Positions 56,172-63,978 of a DNA stretch of 64,000 nt are shown piece by piece. This stretch comes from Lachnospiraceae bacterium UBA935 (lineage in GTDB: Bacteria; Bacillota; Clostridia; Lachnospirales; Lachnospiraceae): NCBI GenBank assembly GCA_002293525.1, contig DBDJ01000067.1, positions 57,019-121,018 of the forward strand, in the 5' to 3' direction. Positions within the stretch are counted from its first letter, which is position 1, and each line of letters begins with the position of its first letter. Position numbers and translations under genes: made by a program. A model generated the notes under the pieces. That model was not told the origin of the DNA and did no database searches. It worked only from the letters and a program-made list of their open reading frames with translations.

Positions 56172-56475
56172 ATAGCAATACCCCTTTCTCATACACTTCA
56201 TTCTCTAAAGAGGGAATCGTTTTCCGATTTTCAAAACGACTCTTTGTTCCAACAATAATATCTACTGGATGCTTCTTTACCCTTCGTATTGAGCGATATG
56301 CCTGTGTTGTCAACATTGCTAAATCTGAAACATTATCTCTTACTACAATATAAAAATCCAAATCACTATTTTCCGTATATACTCCTGTAGCATAAGAGCC
56401 AAACAAATATATACTGACAGGCATAAGTTGACTGATAAACTGATTCTTCAATTCTTCAATTTCTTTTTCTGGCAT
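56143..56475 (-). CDS. MNT-type nucleotidyltransferase (antitoxin)
   Basis: Minimal nucleotidyltransferase with the active site GSYATGVYTENSDLDFYIVV (GSxxxG...DxD). Such enzymes pair with HEPN RNases and can inactivate them by adding AMP. I start at ATG 56475; the frame opens at 56508. The partner HEPN gene downstream is broken, leaving this antitoxin alone, and the last bases overlap its remnant. Confidence 0.88.
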   Translation of the reverse strand: MPEKEIEELKNQFISQLMPVSIYLFGSYATGVYTENSDLDFYIVVRDNVSDLAMLTTQAYRSIRRVKKHPVDIIVGTKSRFENRKTIPSLENEVYEKGVLLYESRNQTVD

Positions 56476-56509
56476 ACACACCAACACCTTTCTACTAATT
56501 TTTAGCAAT

Positions 56510-56873
56510 TGCTAGTTCAGATGTGTCACTAACTCGACTTTAATATACCATGATTTTTCCCTTTAAACTATTCCTAAATTCAGTGACTTACATAAAAATC
56601 CTATCCAAAACAATAAACAACATGGTTGGCAACAAAAATCCCGATTCACAAAAGAAAAAATTGATAATATGGATACGACAGGCAATCATATAGACTGACT
56701 GTCATTTTAAATAATCTGCGTTAAAATTGCAATTACTCGAACTCGGCATGTTGATATTTGTTTCTAAGCACTTTTGTTTAGTTATGATGTTTTTTATACT
56801 ATGTTTTGACTCGTATTATTCATATTATTCTGGGTTACTGGATTTTTGTTGCCAAAGTGTTGCCATTTTCCAT
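56510..56873. other. Intergenic region between the MNT gene and thyX, with a 16-bp inverted repeat
   Basis: No gene is supported. TTGGCAACAAAAATCC is at 56626-56641, and its inverse at 56840-56855, 198 bp apart. The right arm lies 18 bp beyond the thyX stop. This could mark an integration junction or a deleted mobile element. A short minus-strand frame is not convincing. Confidence 0.5.
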
Positions 56874-57497
56874 TCAAGGTTGAATATCATCAAAAACTAT
56901 TGGAATCTGTTTTTTCAAATCAATCAATAAAGCAATCGATATTTCTCTCATTTGAGGGTGCGCAGATTTTGCGGTTCTTAACTTAAAATAATGCCTCCAT
57001 TCACGCAAGTTCATAGTAACAATAATTTCTGTCTTAAGACTATTAGGTAATATACTCCTTGCTTCTTCCGGCTTTGCTCCTTCATTAATAAGTTTAAAAT
57101 ATGCTTTTTCAACTTCCTCCATAGTTTCTTTCCATATTTTATATTTTTCTGATTTATCATCCCAAAAACAAGGCTTAATCAAAGTTATCTCGTTACCAAA
57201 TCTATCTTGGCTATAATTGCAATACCTTGTACTTTCTTGACTATAACTTGCCAATCTATGTCTTACTATTTCATGACTAATACCTCTATCACATATAATT
57301 TTTACAGTGATTTTTTCATGCTCAATAACAGATTCATGTCCTCGCATAATTAAATTACTCACAAATTCTCTTGCTGATTCATTAGATATTTTATTTTCAC
57401 TTTTATAGCATACCCTACCTATCCGCTCAATTGATTTTAAAATATCATCACCATTACAATCACTTAAAATAATATATCCTGCGTGAATAATCTTCAC
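56874..57497 (-). CDS. thyX: Flavin-dependent thymidylate synthase
   Basis: 207 aa with the ThyX signature RHRX7S (RHR at 79-81, S89 in RHRLASYSQESTRY), an N-terminal FAD-binding region including GHESVIEHEKITVKI and NLREWRHYFKLR in the C-terminal half. It makes dTMP from dUMP using FAD, NADPH and methylenetetrahydrofolate. It starts at a GTG that overlaps the TGA of the gene before it (GTGA), with GGAGG eight nt upstream. This makes it the last gene of the methyltransferase/HD/ATPase operon, an unusual place for thyX. Confidence 0.95.
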   Translation of the reverse strand: MKIIHAGYIILSDCNGDDILKSIERIGRVCYKSENKISNESAREFVSNLIMRGHESVIEHEKITVKIICDRGISHEIVRHRLASYSQESTRYCNYSQDRFGNEITLIKPCFWDDKSEKYKIWKETMEEVEKAYFKLINEGAKPEEARSILPNSLKTEIIVTMNLREWRHYFKLRTAKSAHPQMREISIALLIDLKKQIPIVFDDIQP

Positions 57498-58492
57498 TTT
57501 GTACCTCCTATATTTAGAAATAATGCTTTCATATCAAGAATTGTCACATTATTACTTGGCTCTGAATAGTTTTCCATATTATACATTTCCGGCAGTGCAT
57601 AACAAACTTGAATTCTTGGGTTATGCAAGGCCACCAGCGAAATTGCTACTGTGGAAATTTTTGTGTTTAGCGGAACAATTATATAATTCTGTTCTCGATT
57701 TTTATTTATGATATTTGTTATACTTTCAACTGTTTTTTGAACATCCCTACAAGAAAATGTAAACGATTCACTAATAACACCTTGAAAACTGTCTTTCCAT
57801 ATGTTAAATTTATTCTTAAAATATTGCATAGCTTTATCATGATTTTCTTCAGTAGGTTCATTGCCATCTCCCAAAGATAGTAAGTCTGGCTCAAGCATTT
57901 CAATTAATCTTGTTGCTCGTTCAGTTTCATAACCAGTTAACACAATTAAATGATTTTTTAGTGATGGATTCAATAGTCCCGGGTAACCTATAACATTTCT
58001 TATATCACGACAACCTTTACTTAACCACATTTTTTCAGGAGGATCTCCCACCGAATACTGTAGTGCACCATTATAAATACATTTTATTAGATCAAATTTC
58101 TCTATATTGTCATATAATAATTTAAGCAAAATAAGCAAAGTCTCATGCGTAAAAGTCGAAATATCTATTATTATTGAATGTAAATCTTCTTCTATTAATC
58201 TCTTAACTATTAGCATAGTTTTATCTGCTATAGAAACGCTACTTTCTAAATTTAATTCTACAACCTCATTATTAATTAGTTGTTTTTTTAATTCAAATAA
58301 ACATTTTTCGTTTTTAAAAGATGCACTTTCTTCAATGTTTCTCAGTATAAAAGAAATAGATATATCATCATTTTTTAATACCATTGGTATAGTTAAACTT
58401 CTTTCTTCAAAACTAGCAAAACAAATAAATGCATATTTCTCTGGAAGATAATCATTAATCTTAGTTTTGTCAATTTTTTCCTTTTCATTCAT
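57494..58492 (-). CDS. Unknown protein of the HD/ATPase operon (332 aa)
   Basis: I do not recognise the family. The first half has YAFICFASFEERSLTIP and IIIDISTFTHETLLILLKLL; the second has LIVLTGYETERATRLIEML and NYIIVPLNTKISTVAISLVA with YALPEMYNMENYS. Alternating strands and helices in both halves look like two Rossmann-like units, as in ligand-sensing or nuclease-adjacent domains, but that is inference. I choose ATG 58492, preceded by GGGAGG; the 58507 start overlaps the ATPase gene. It is coupled to thyX. Confidence 0.85.
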   Translation of the reverse strand: MNEKEKIDKTKINDYLPEKYAFICFASFEERSLTIPMVLKNDDISISFILRNIEESASFKNEKCLFELKKQLINNEVVELNLESSVSIADKTMLIVKRLIEEDLHSIIIDISTFTHETLLILLKLLYDNIEKFDLIKCIYNGALQYSVGDPPEKMWLSKGCRDIRNVIGYPGLLNPSLKNHLIVLTGYETERATRLIEMLEPDLLSLGDGNEPTEENHDKAMQYFKNKFNIWKDSFQGVISESFTFSCRDVQKTVESITNIINKNREQNYIIVPLNTKISTVAISLVALHNPRIQVCYALPEMYNMENYSEPSNNVTILDMKALFLNIGGTK

Positions 58493-58494
58493 AA

Positions 58495-60300
58495 TTATTC
58501 CTCCCAAATATCGTCAAATGTTAATTGTCTAATACCATTTTCTTCATCATCATTTTTAGCAATAATATTACGCAATTGCTTACCTTCTCTAATTGCTTTT
58601 TTTAAATCTTCATTTGTCATAAATAAATAACCCTGAAAACCTGTTGGATCAAGTGTAAATATTGGCGCAAAGCAACGGTTAAGTACATATAGCAAAGTAC
58701 GTCCATTTCCTTCCTTATTTCCAATATATGCCTCATGCAAAAATCCTAATCTTACGCCTAGGCTAAATATTTGCTTCAATTCTATATCTGGGATATTTGA
58801 AAGCGCCACAGAAAACACTTTTCTTTCTGCTCTTTCAGATATAAGTATTTCATGAAATGTTTTACCCATTGCATTAATCAAATTTCCCAGTTTGTCTATA
58901 TTGTTATTAGGAGAATTAATTGTAGTAATAGTAAAATCTTCATCCTGCTTTTCTTCATTTTTTCTAAGCTCATTAAATAAATAAAAATCAGCCTTTTCTC
59001 GCATAATAAAATTTTGTATAGATGGACTAATAGAATTAACAGATCCCGAAGCTTCGCTTAAAGCTTTGTCATACATTTTTGCAGTGGCATCTAATAAATA
59101 TCTTATTATACCTGAAGATAGGTGAACTATATTATCTAAACCAGCATATTTATACGTCATACGAGATTTTCTTGTACCTCCTAAATCTCTTATATAATTG
59201 GGAATTGCATAGCGACGTGTATCGTCACTCATCCGATAACCTCTTCCCTCTATTGAATAGTTTTTTCTTATCTCTTCTTCTTTCTGTTTTATACCATTTT
59301 CTTGATTAATATCAGACGGAAAAAAATCTTTTGGCTCAATAAATATTTCTGCGAGTTCTAATCTACGACGTAATATGTCAAGTGCTTTTTTATAAAAATC
59401 CTCAGTTTTAGTTGTATATAAGTACGATATATTTACCTGTTGATAATCATGAGGAGATTCCACTAATATATTTGCATTAGTTAAAAAGGTTTTATATAAT
59501 CCAATTTGAGATGAAACTTTTAAACTAATTGTTGGTTGAGTTCTACAGCAAAGCCATGTGTTCAATATTTCAGTTTGAATCCTGCTTAAATTATCTGCAT
59601 CATCAATAAAAATAAAAATAGGCTTATCCTTTGGGAAACCTGGTAACTCCATCATTTTATTTATTATAGGAACTATAAATCTAGTGTAGGAAAGTAGCGG
59701 TAAATGATATGAATAATCAATTCCTTCTGTGCTAAATAGATTTTTCAAATAAGGAACAAACTCACACTCCATAAGAAACATATACTCAAATAAGGATTTA
59801 AAAAAATTATTTGCAGAGGAATAATCAACTTCAATATCACTTCTGTATCCTGAAGCTTTTAGATACTTAAAAAAATAGTTATTAAAAAAAACTTTGTATT
59901 CATTTTCATTGTAAAGTCCTTCACTAAAAGTTACGCCAGATAAAGTAAGAAGTAAATACATAATTATATATAAAGACATAAAATGCTCATTAAGCATATA
60001 AGGAGCATGCTTATCATTAAGTTTTGACAATTCTTGTAAGTTTAAACTTGTTTTTTTTATTGGTACGCAAAAAGCCATAAATGGCAAGTCTTCAAAGCTT
60101 TTATTATCTCTTTTCATTAAGAAATCTGGTAATGAACATCGAATTAACATACTTTTCCCACAACCTCGCGCTCCCATAATAAGTGTATTTCCTACCCTCA
60201 TAATTTCAGGGTAATCCGAATACATTTCTACAAATAACTGTTCTGCTTGTTCTGCTGTCAAATTTTCAGGGCTAATAATTGCAAATGGATTATCATTCAT
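58495..60300 (-). CDS. ORC/CDC6-like AAA ATPase
   Basis: 601 aa. Walker A GARGCGKS at residues 43-50 and Walker B IFIFIDDADN (about 228-237), followed by the arginine-rich sensor region. The length and lack of a nuclease motif match bacterial ORC-CDC6 family ATPases found in defence loci, as I recall them. The C-terminal half has long helical stretches and a YKYAGLDNIVHLSSGI motif typical of a winged-helix/lid region. It starts 2 nt after the HD gene and ends 3 nt before the next ATG, which is tight coupling. Confidence 0.85.
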   Translation of the reverse strand: MNDNPFAIISPENLTAEQAEQLFVEMYSDYPEIMRVGNTLIMGARGCGKSMLIRCSLPDFLMKRDNKSFEDLPFMAFCVPIKKTSLNLQELSKLNDKHAPYMLNEHFMSLYIIMYLLLTLSGVTFSEGLYNENEYKVFFNNYFFKYLKASGYRSDIEVDYSSANNFFKSLFEYMFLMECEFVPYLKNLFSTEGIDYSYHLPLLSYTRFIVPIINKMMELPGFPKDKPIFIFIDDADNLSRIQTEILNTWLCCRTQPTISLKVSSQIGLYKTFLTNANILVESPHDYQQVNISYLYTTKTEDFYKKALDILRRRLELAEIFIEPKDFFPSDINQENGIKQKEEEIRKNYSIEGRGYRMSDDTRRYAIPNYIRDLGGTRKSRMTYKYAGLDNIVHLSSGIIRYLLDATAKMYDKALSEASGSVNSISPSIQNFIMREKADFYLFNELRKNEEKQDEDFTITTINSPNNNIDKLGNLINAMGKTFHEILISERAERKVFSVALSNIPDIELKQIFSLGVRLGFLHEAYIGNKEGNGRTLLYVLNRCFAPIFTLDPTGFQGYLFMTNEDLKKAIREGKQLRNIIAKNDDEENGIRQLTFDDIWEE

Positions 60301-60301
60301 A

Positions 60302-61396
60302 TTACCTACCTCTTTTCATAGCATTTTTTAATTCAATACCCTTTTTATACTTTAATACAGTTTCAGAATTATCATTATAAATTCCATTCGGATTATTTTC
60401 TAAATAATCCATGATTGATGTTCGCCTCTCATTTGGATATCCGCGCAGATTTAATCGAAATGATAATTTTTCTTCTAGTTTTCTATAATTTTCCTGCTTC
60501 ATTATATCAATTGTAACATTCAATGTTGTTATATTTATAAAACCATCTGCGTATTTACGACAATATTCCATTTCTCGCATACATTTTGTTATTCGATTTA
60601 ATATTTCATCATACAAATATATCTTTTTGCTACCTTTTCCAAACTTAGTTTGTGTATCTTGAAATGGAATCCGAAAATGAAACTTAATTGTTTCTCCTTC
60701 AATATTTACAGGTTCGAGGCATTTAGAATATGTATGATATATCTCATTCTCTGTTGGAATAGTAATATTACCATATTCCGCCCTAGTAAAATCATCTGAT
60801 ATTTCATCTGCAAATCTTAAGACTGCCGCAAGCATTTTTGCTCGAACTTTAATGCCGTTGCAACTCTCATCAACACTAACATAACGGATTGTATCTTTAT
60901 CACCATCACAAAAACCCCCATGAGCTTTAGATATTGCCACAACAAATTCTTTCTCAACATCATCAAGTGGCAATGCATCTCCCATTTCAATTATAACTTT
61001 ATCAATTTCCTGCTCATGCTGTTCTCTACCATATATATTTCCCAAGTCATGAAAATGTATCGCCAATAATAAAAGATAAATTTCATAACCATATAAATAC
61101 TTAATGTTATTACCAAGAATAACATATGCATGATGCATGACTTCCATAACATGCCCCACACCGTGATCAGTTAATAATCCATCTCCTCTAACCGCCGCTC
61201 CCAAAGTAACATTTGGATGATACTTTTTATTAAATACTAATTCCAGATTATTATATTCTAGTATCAAATCTTTTTTATTAACTGGAAATTCTCTTCCAAC
61301 TATATCCTGACTATTTCTATTTTCTACTTGACTTTTTTTCTCCCAACGACATTCCAAACAATATTTCAATTCATCGTGAATAGTGTAAATACTCAT
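60302..61396 (-). CDS. HD-domain phosphohydrolase of a conflict-system type
   Basis: 364 aa. The metal ligands line up: H82 (GVGHVMEVMHHAY), H116-D117 (AIHFHDLGN), H127, H159 (KAHGG) and D197 (RFADEIS). The spacing fits HD-type phosphohydrolases and resembles the HD proteins of prokaryotic conflict systems. Substrate could be a nucleotide or cyclic nucleotide. The C-terminal half is a separate mixed domain. GAGGTGAG precedes ATG 61396, which starts 9 nt after the methyltransferase stop. Confidence 0.88.
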   Translation of the reverse strand: MSIYTIHDELKYCLECRWEKKSQVENRNSQDIVGREFPVNKKDLILEYNNLELVFNKKYHPNVTLGAAVRGDGLLTDHGVGHVMEVMHHAYVILGNNIKYLYGYEIYLLLLAIHFHDLGNIYGREQHEQEIDKVIIEMGDALPLDDVEKEFVVAISKAHGGFCDGDKDTIRYVSVDESCNGIKVRAKMLAAVLRFADEISDDFTRAEYGNITIPTENEIYHTYSKCLEPVNIEGETIKFHFRIPFQDTQTKFGKGSKKIYLYDEILNRITKCMREMEYCRKYADGFINITTLNVTIDIMKQENYRKLEEKLSFRLNLRGYPNERRTSIMDYLENNPNGIYNDNSETVLKYKKGIELKNAMKRGR

Positions 61397-61405
61397 AATC
61401 TCACC

Positions 61406-62470
61406 TCATATTTCATTAACTATTTGTTCAAATACATATTTTGCCATCAAAGGAGGAACTGCATTTCCAACCTGTTGTTGCTGAAATCCTATACTTCCCT
61501 TAAACACATAATTATCTGGAAACGATTGTAATCTTGCGGCTTCTCGCACTGATAAACCTCTATTACTCTTAGGATGAATAAGCATATTTTTTCTGTAATT
61601 TCCAATGACAACCGATGGTTCATCCTCAGATAATCTATGATAAATGCCTGTATGGCATTGCGTTAAATCAGAATAATTATCCATAAGCTCTTTTGGAATT
61701 GATGTCCAATTTTCGCCTTGTTTAATATACTCATATCTTCTCAATATAACATCAGAATTCTTGGAAACTAAATTTCCCGTGCATTCAGTTAGATGCCCAC
61801 GCATTAATAAAGCATAACTATTATCTGCATCTTTAGCATAAGGTAGTTTATCAATATTTGCACCATTTTCAAGAATCGGTAAGTCTTCAAAAGCATCTCT
61901 TACAGTAAGTTTAGATAATTCATTATGTTCTTTAATAGATAATTTTTTACCTGTCTTTGAGCCTATAATGAAAAGTCTATTTCGCTTTTGTGGTACGCCT
62001 AAATCAGATGCTTTTAGCACAGTATATGAACATTCGTAACCAGATAATTTAAATTCCGAAAGTATTTCGTCAAAAAAAACGCCGGATTCAAATTCCATTA
62101 TACCTGTTACATTCTCAAAAACAAACCAATCGGATTGAATATTACGTAACAATCTAATGAATTCTTTATAAAGCCAATTCTGTGTATTATCACGATTATT
62201 TGTACGTCTATTTGAAGTTGAAAACCCTTGACATGGTGCCCCTCCAAATAAAATTATTGGATTTCTTTTTAAATTGCAGGGCAATGTTGATATTTCACAT
62301 ATATCTTTGTTAACTACTTTTGTTTCATGGTGATTAGCCTTATATGTCATAGAAGCATATTTATCCTTTTCAATAGCATATTTAACTGTAATGCCTGCCA
62401 TTACTGCACCAAGGGACATGCCCCCCGCACCTGAAAAAAGATCAATGCCTATAATACCTTTTTTACTCAC
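61406..62470 (-). CDS. DNA (cytosine-5) methyltransferase
   Basis: All ten motif landmarks of m5C methyltransferases are present: I, GIDLFSGAGGMSLGA; IV, GGAPCQGFS with the catalytic C80; VI, ENV at 119-121; VIII, QKRNR; IX, RLQSFPDNY; X, QQVGNAVPP. It has 354 aa. It starts at a GTG (62470) six nt after GGAGG. No restriction endonuclease lies next to it; the HD, ATPase and unknown genes follow in the same operon. Target sequence cannot be read from this. Confidence 0.96.
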   Translation of the reverse strand: MSKKGIIGIDLFSGAGGMSLGAVMAGITVKYAIEKDKYASMTYKANHHETKVVNKDICEISTLPCNLKRNPIILFGGAPCQGFSTSNRRTNNRDNTQNWLYKEFIRLLRNIQSDWFVFENVTGIMEFESGVFFDEILSEFKLSGYECSYTVLKASDLGVPQKRNRLFIIGSKTGKKLSIKEHNELSKLTVRDAFEDLPILENGANIDKLPYAKDADNSYALLMRGHLTECTGNLVSKNSDVILRRYEYIKQGENWTSIPKELMDNYSDLTQCHTGIYHRLSEDEPSVVIGNYRKNMLIHPKSNRGLSVREAARLQSFPDNYVFKGSIGFQQQQVGNAVPPLMAKYVFEQIVNEI

Positions 62471-62531
62471 AAATTACCTCCGTATTCCCTCTATCTATAC
62501 TAAATAATAACACACTAGTATATAAATAGCT

Positions 62532-62744
62532 TTATATCTTCTTCCCACTATCCCTCAAAGTAAAAATACCATCATAATCACAATCTAAAGCTTCCGCTAT
62601 CTCACGTAATTCATTATCAGAAAAATTATCTCGTGACAATTTATTGCTAAGATTATTGCCATTCGTTCCAATTTTTTCTGCCAATTCCTTTATTGTCATT
62701 TCTCTTTCTAAAAGTACAGTCCTGATCTTTTTTGACATTGCCAT
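62532..62744 (-). CDS. XRE-family transcriptional regulator
   Basis: 70 aa, a single helix-turn-helix domain: EMTIKELAEKIGTNGNNLSNKLSRDNFS, then LREIAEALDCDYDGIF. I start at ATG 62744, with GGAGG eight nt before it; the upstream ATG at 62759 contains that box. It lies between the divergent promoter and the methyltransferase (61 nt gap) and is the likely control gene of the operon. Confidence 0.88.
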   Translation of the reverse strand: MAMSKKIRTVLLEREMTIKELAEKIGTNGNNLSNKLSRDNFSDNELREIAEALDCDYDGIFTLRDSGKKI

Positions 62745-62772
62745 ATAGTAAACCTCCATATAAACACTTTAC

Positions 62773-62801
62773 ATTATACACTGAAATATGTGATATATCA
62801 A
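62773..62801 (-). promoter_or_regulatory. Sigma-A promoter of xre and the methyltransferase operon
   Basis: On the minus strand TTGATA (62801-62796) and TATAAT (62778-62773) are 17 nt apart. Transcription starts about 25-30 nt before the xre ATG. It is divergent from the SymE-like promoter, with about 40 bp between their -35 boxes; an XRE dimer bound here could control both. GTGATA-like half-sites are repeated in the gap. Confidence 0.75.
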
Positions 62802-62840
62802 CGAAAAATAGACAATCTCACAAATAAGTGATAATTTACA

Positions 62841-62869
62841 TTGACTAGTCACATTAAATAATGTATAAT
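62841..62869 (+). promoter_or_regulatory. Sigma-A promoter of the SymE-like gene
   Basis: TTGACT (62841-62846), a 17-nt spacer and TATAAT (62864-62869) form a near-perfect sigma-A promoter, with the start near 62876. The leader to the GTG is about 47 nt. Confidence 0.8.
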
Positions 62870-62922
62870 CATACTGATACGTGTTTATTTACATTACTAT
62901 GCAACACTAAGGAGGATGCAAT

Positions 62923-63495
62923 GTGAGAAATGTCCAATATTTAGACCGTTATATATCAAATGAATTTCATAATTTAAAGACAAACATGGAACAGCGCAGC
63001 TTTATAGAAAACTTTCGCTTCCTTGCAATGGCCAGTGATACTGATTTTAAAAACTTCTACTCGCACAATGCCTTAAGCGCCAGTGATTTCTATTCCATAG
63101 CTGACACGCTATACCAACTTAACAATTTCTGGATACTATCAGAATTTCTACATCAGCACCGTCAAATACTTTTTAACGAAGTACATGATATGAACCGGAA
63201 AACAAATTCTCCTGACTTCTACACTCTCTGTAAATTCGGACAAGACACCCTGTTTACCAGAATCTCTAAGGTATTTGAAAGCCATTCCGTAAATTTATAT
63301 GCCGTAGCAGAAGAACCGTTTATTACAAGCTCCTGCACCCGCAAGCTAAAGGTCTATTCTTCTCCTCAGAAAAATGACCAGTCAATGCCACAAATTATTT
63401 TACAAGGTAAATGGGTTGAACAGTATGGTTTTTCCATTGGTTCCAATATTCGTGTCGATTGCTATGAAGATAAACTAATCATCACCAAAGAATAA
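62923..63495 (+). CDS. Protein with a SymE-like C-terminal toxin domain (190 aa)
   Basis: The last 40 residues, PQIILQGKWVEQYGFSIGSN and VDCYEDKLIITKE, match the SymE/SpoVT-AbrB-like toxin family, which in Escherichia coli SymE is an SOS-induced toxin. The first 140 residues are an extra N-terminal domain with LNNFWILSEFLHQHRQILFN that I do not recognise; SymE itself is much shorter. It starts at GTG 62923, seven nt after AAGGAGG. A strong terminator follows. Confidence 0.8.
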   Translation: MRNVQYLDRYISNEFHNLKTNMEQRSFIENFRFLAMASDTDFKNFYSHNALSASDFYSIADTLYQLNNFWILSEFLHQHRQILFNEVHDMNRKTNSPDFYTLCKFGQDTLFTRISKVFESHSVNLYAVAEEPFITSSCTRKLKVYSSPQKNDQSMPQIILQGKWVEQYGFSIGSNIRVDCYEDKLIITKE

Positions 63496-63523
63496 CATTA
63501 CTATTCCATTATTTTTCAGCAAT

Positions 63524-63566
63524 AACACCGGAATGCCGCGACAACATGCAACATTCCGGTGTTTTG
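63524..63566 (+). terminator. Terminator after the SymE-like gene
   Basis: AACACCGGAATG and CATTCCGGTGTT pair over 12 bp with a 16-nt loop and TTTTG on the plus strand. The stem ends 28 nt past the stop at 63495. Confidence 0.85.
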
Positions 63567-63663
63567 CTTCTTTCCTTATACATCTATCTTACATGGTGTT
63601 AACACCATGCAATGAACATAATTAGTAAATGCTATTAATCATTTTCGGTAATATTTCACCATT

Positions 63664-63978
63664 CTATCTTGTAAACGTCCTCTCAATCCGCTCCTTCTTC
63701 CCCCGCAATTCATTCTGGCTTTCATACAATTGGTTCCTTTCCTGACAAAGCGTTTTCATCCTTTCCAGACTATCCCTTATACCCTCTCGGCATTTTGGTT
63801 CAATTATTTTATATTCGCCGGTCAAAAGGCGTATTTCATTATTAATTGACTTCATCTGCTCCGATAAGCATACCCAGTCCACCAAATTCCGTACCTCTTC
63901 ATCCGTAGTATAAAGCTCCGTTTCCGCCACGATCTTAATACACAATCTTGCCATTACTCTCTTTTCTGTATCTGTCAT
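63664..63978 (-). CDS. Hypothetical coiled-coil protein (104 aa)
   Basis: Helical, charged protein with MTDTEKRVMARLCIKIVAE and a C-terminal coiled coil (RMKTLCQERNQLYESQNELR). I start at ATG 63978; a TTG at 63984, six nt after AAAGGA, is possible. No membrane or catalytic motif. Reads toward the SymE-like gene. Confidence 0.6.
   Translation of the reverse strand: MTDTEKRVMARLCIKIVAETELYTTDEEVRNLVDWVCLSEQMKSINNEIRLLTGEYKIIEPKCREGIRDSLERMKTLCQERNQLYESQNELRGKKERIERTFTR

Noticed and set aside
57494..62470. DISARM or BREX system
   Set aside because: A cytosine methyltransferase and an ATPase are present, but no DISARM helicase/DUF1998 or BREX PglZ/BrxC features are seen.
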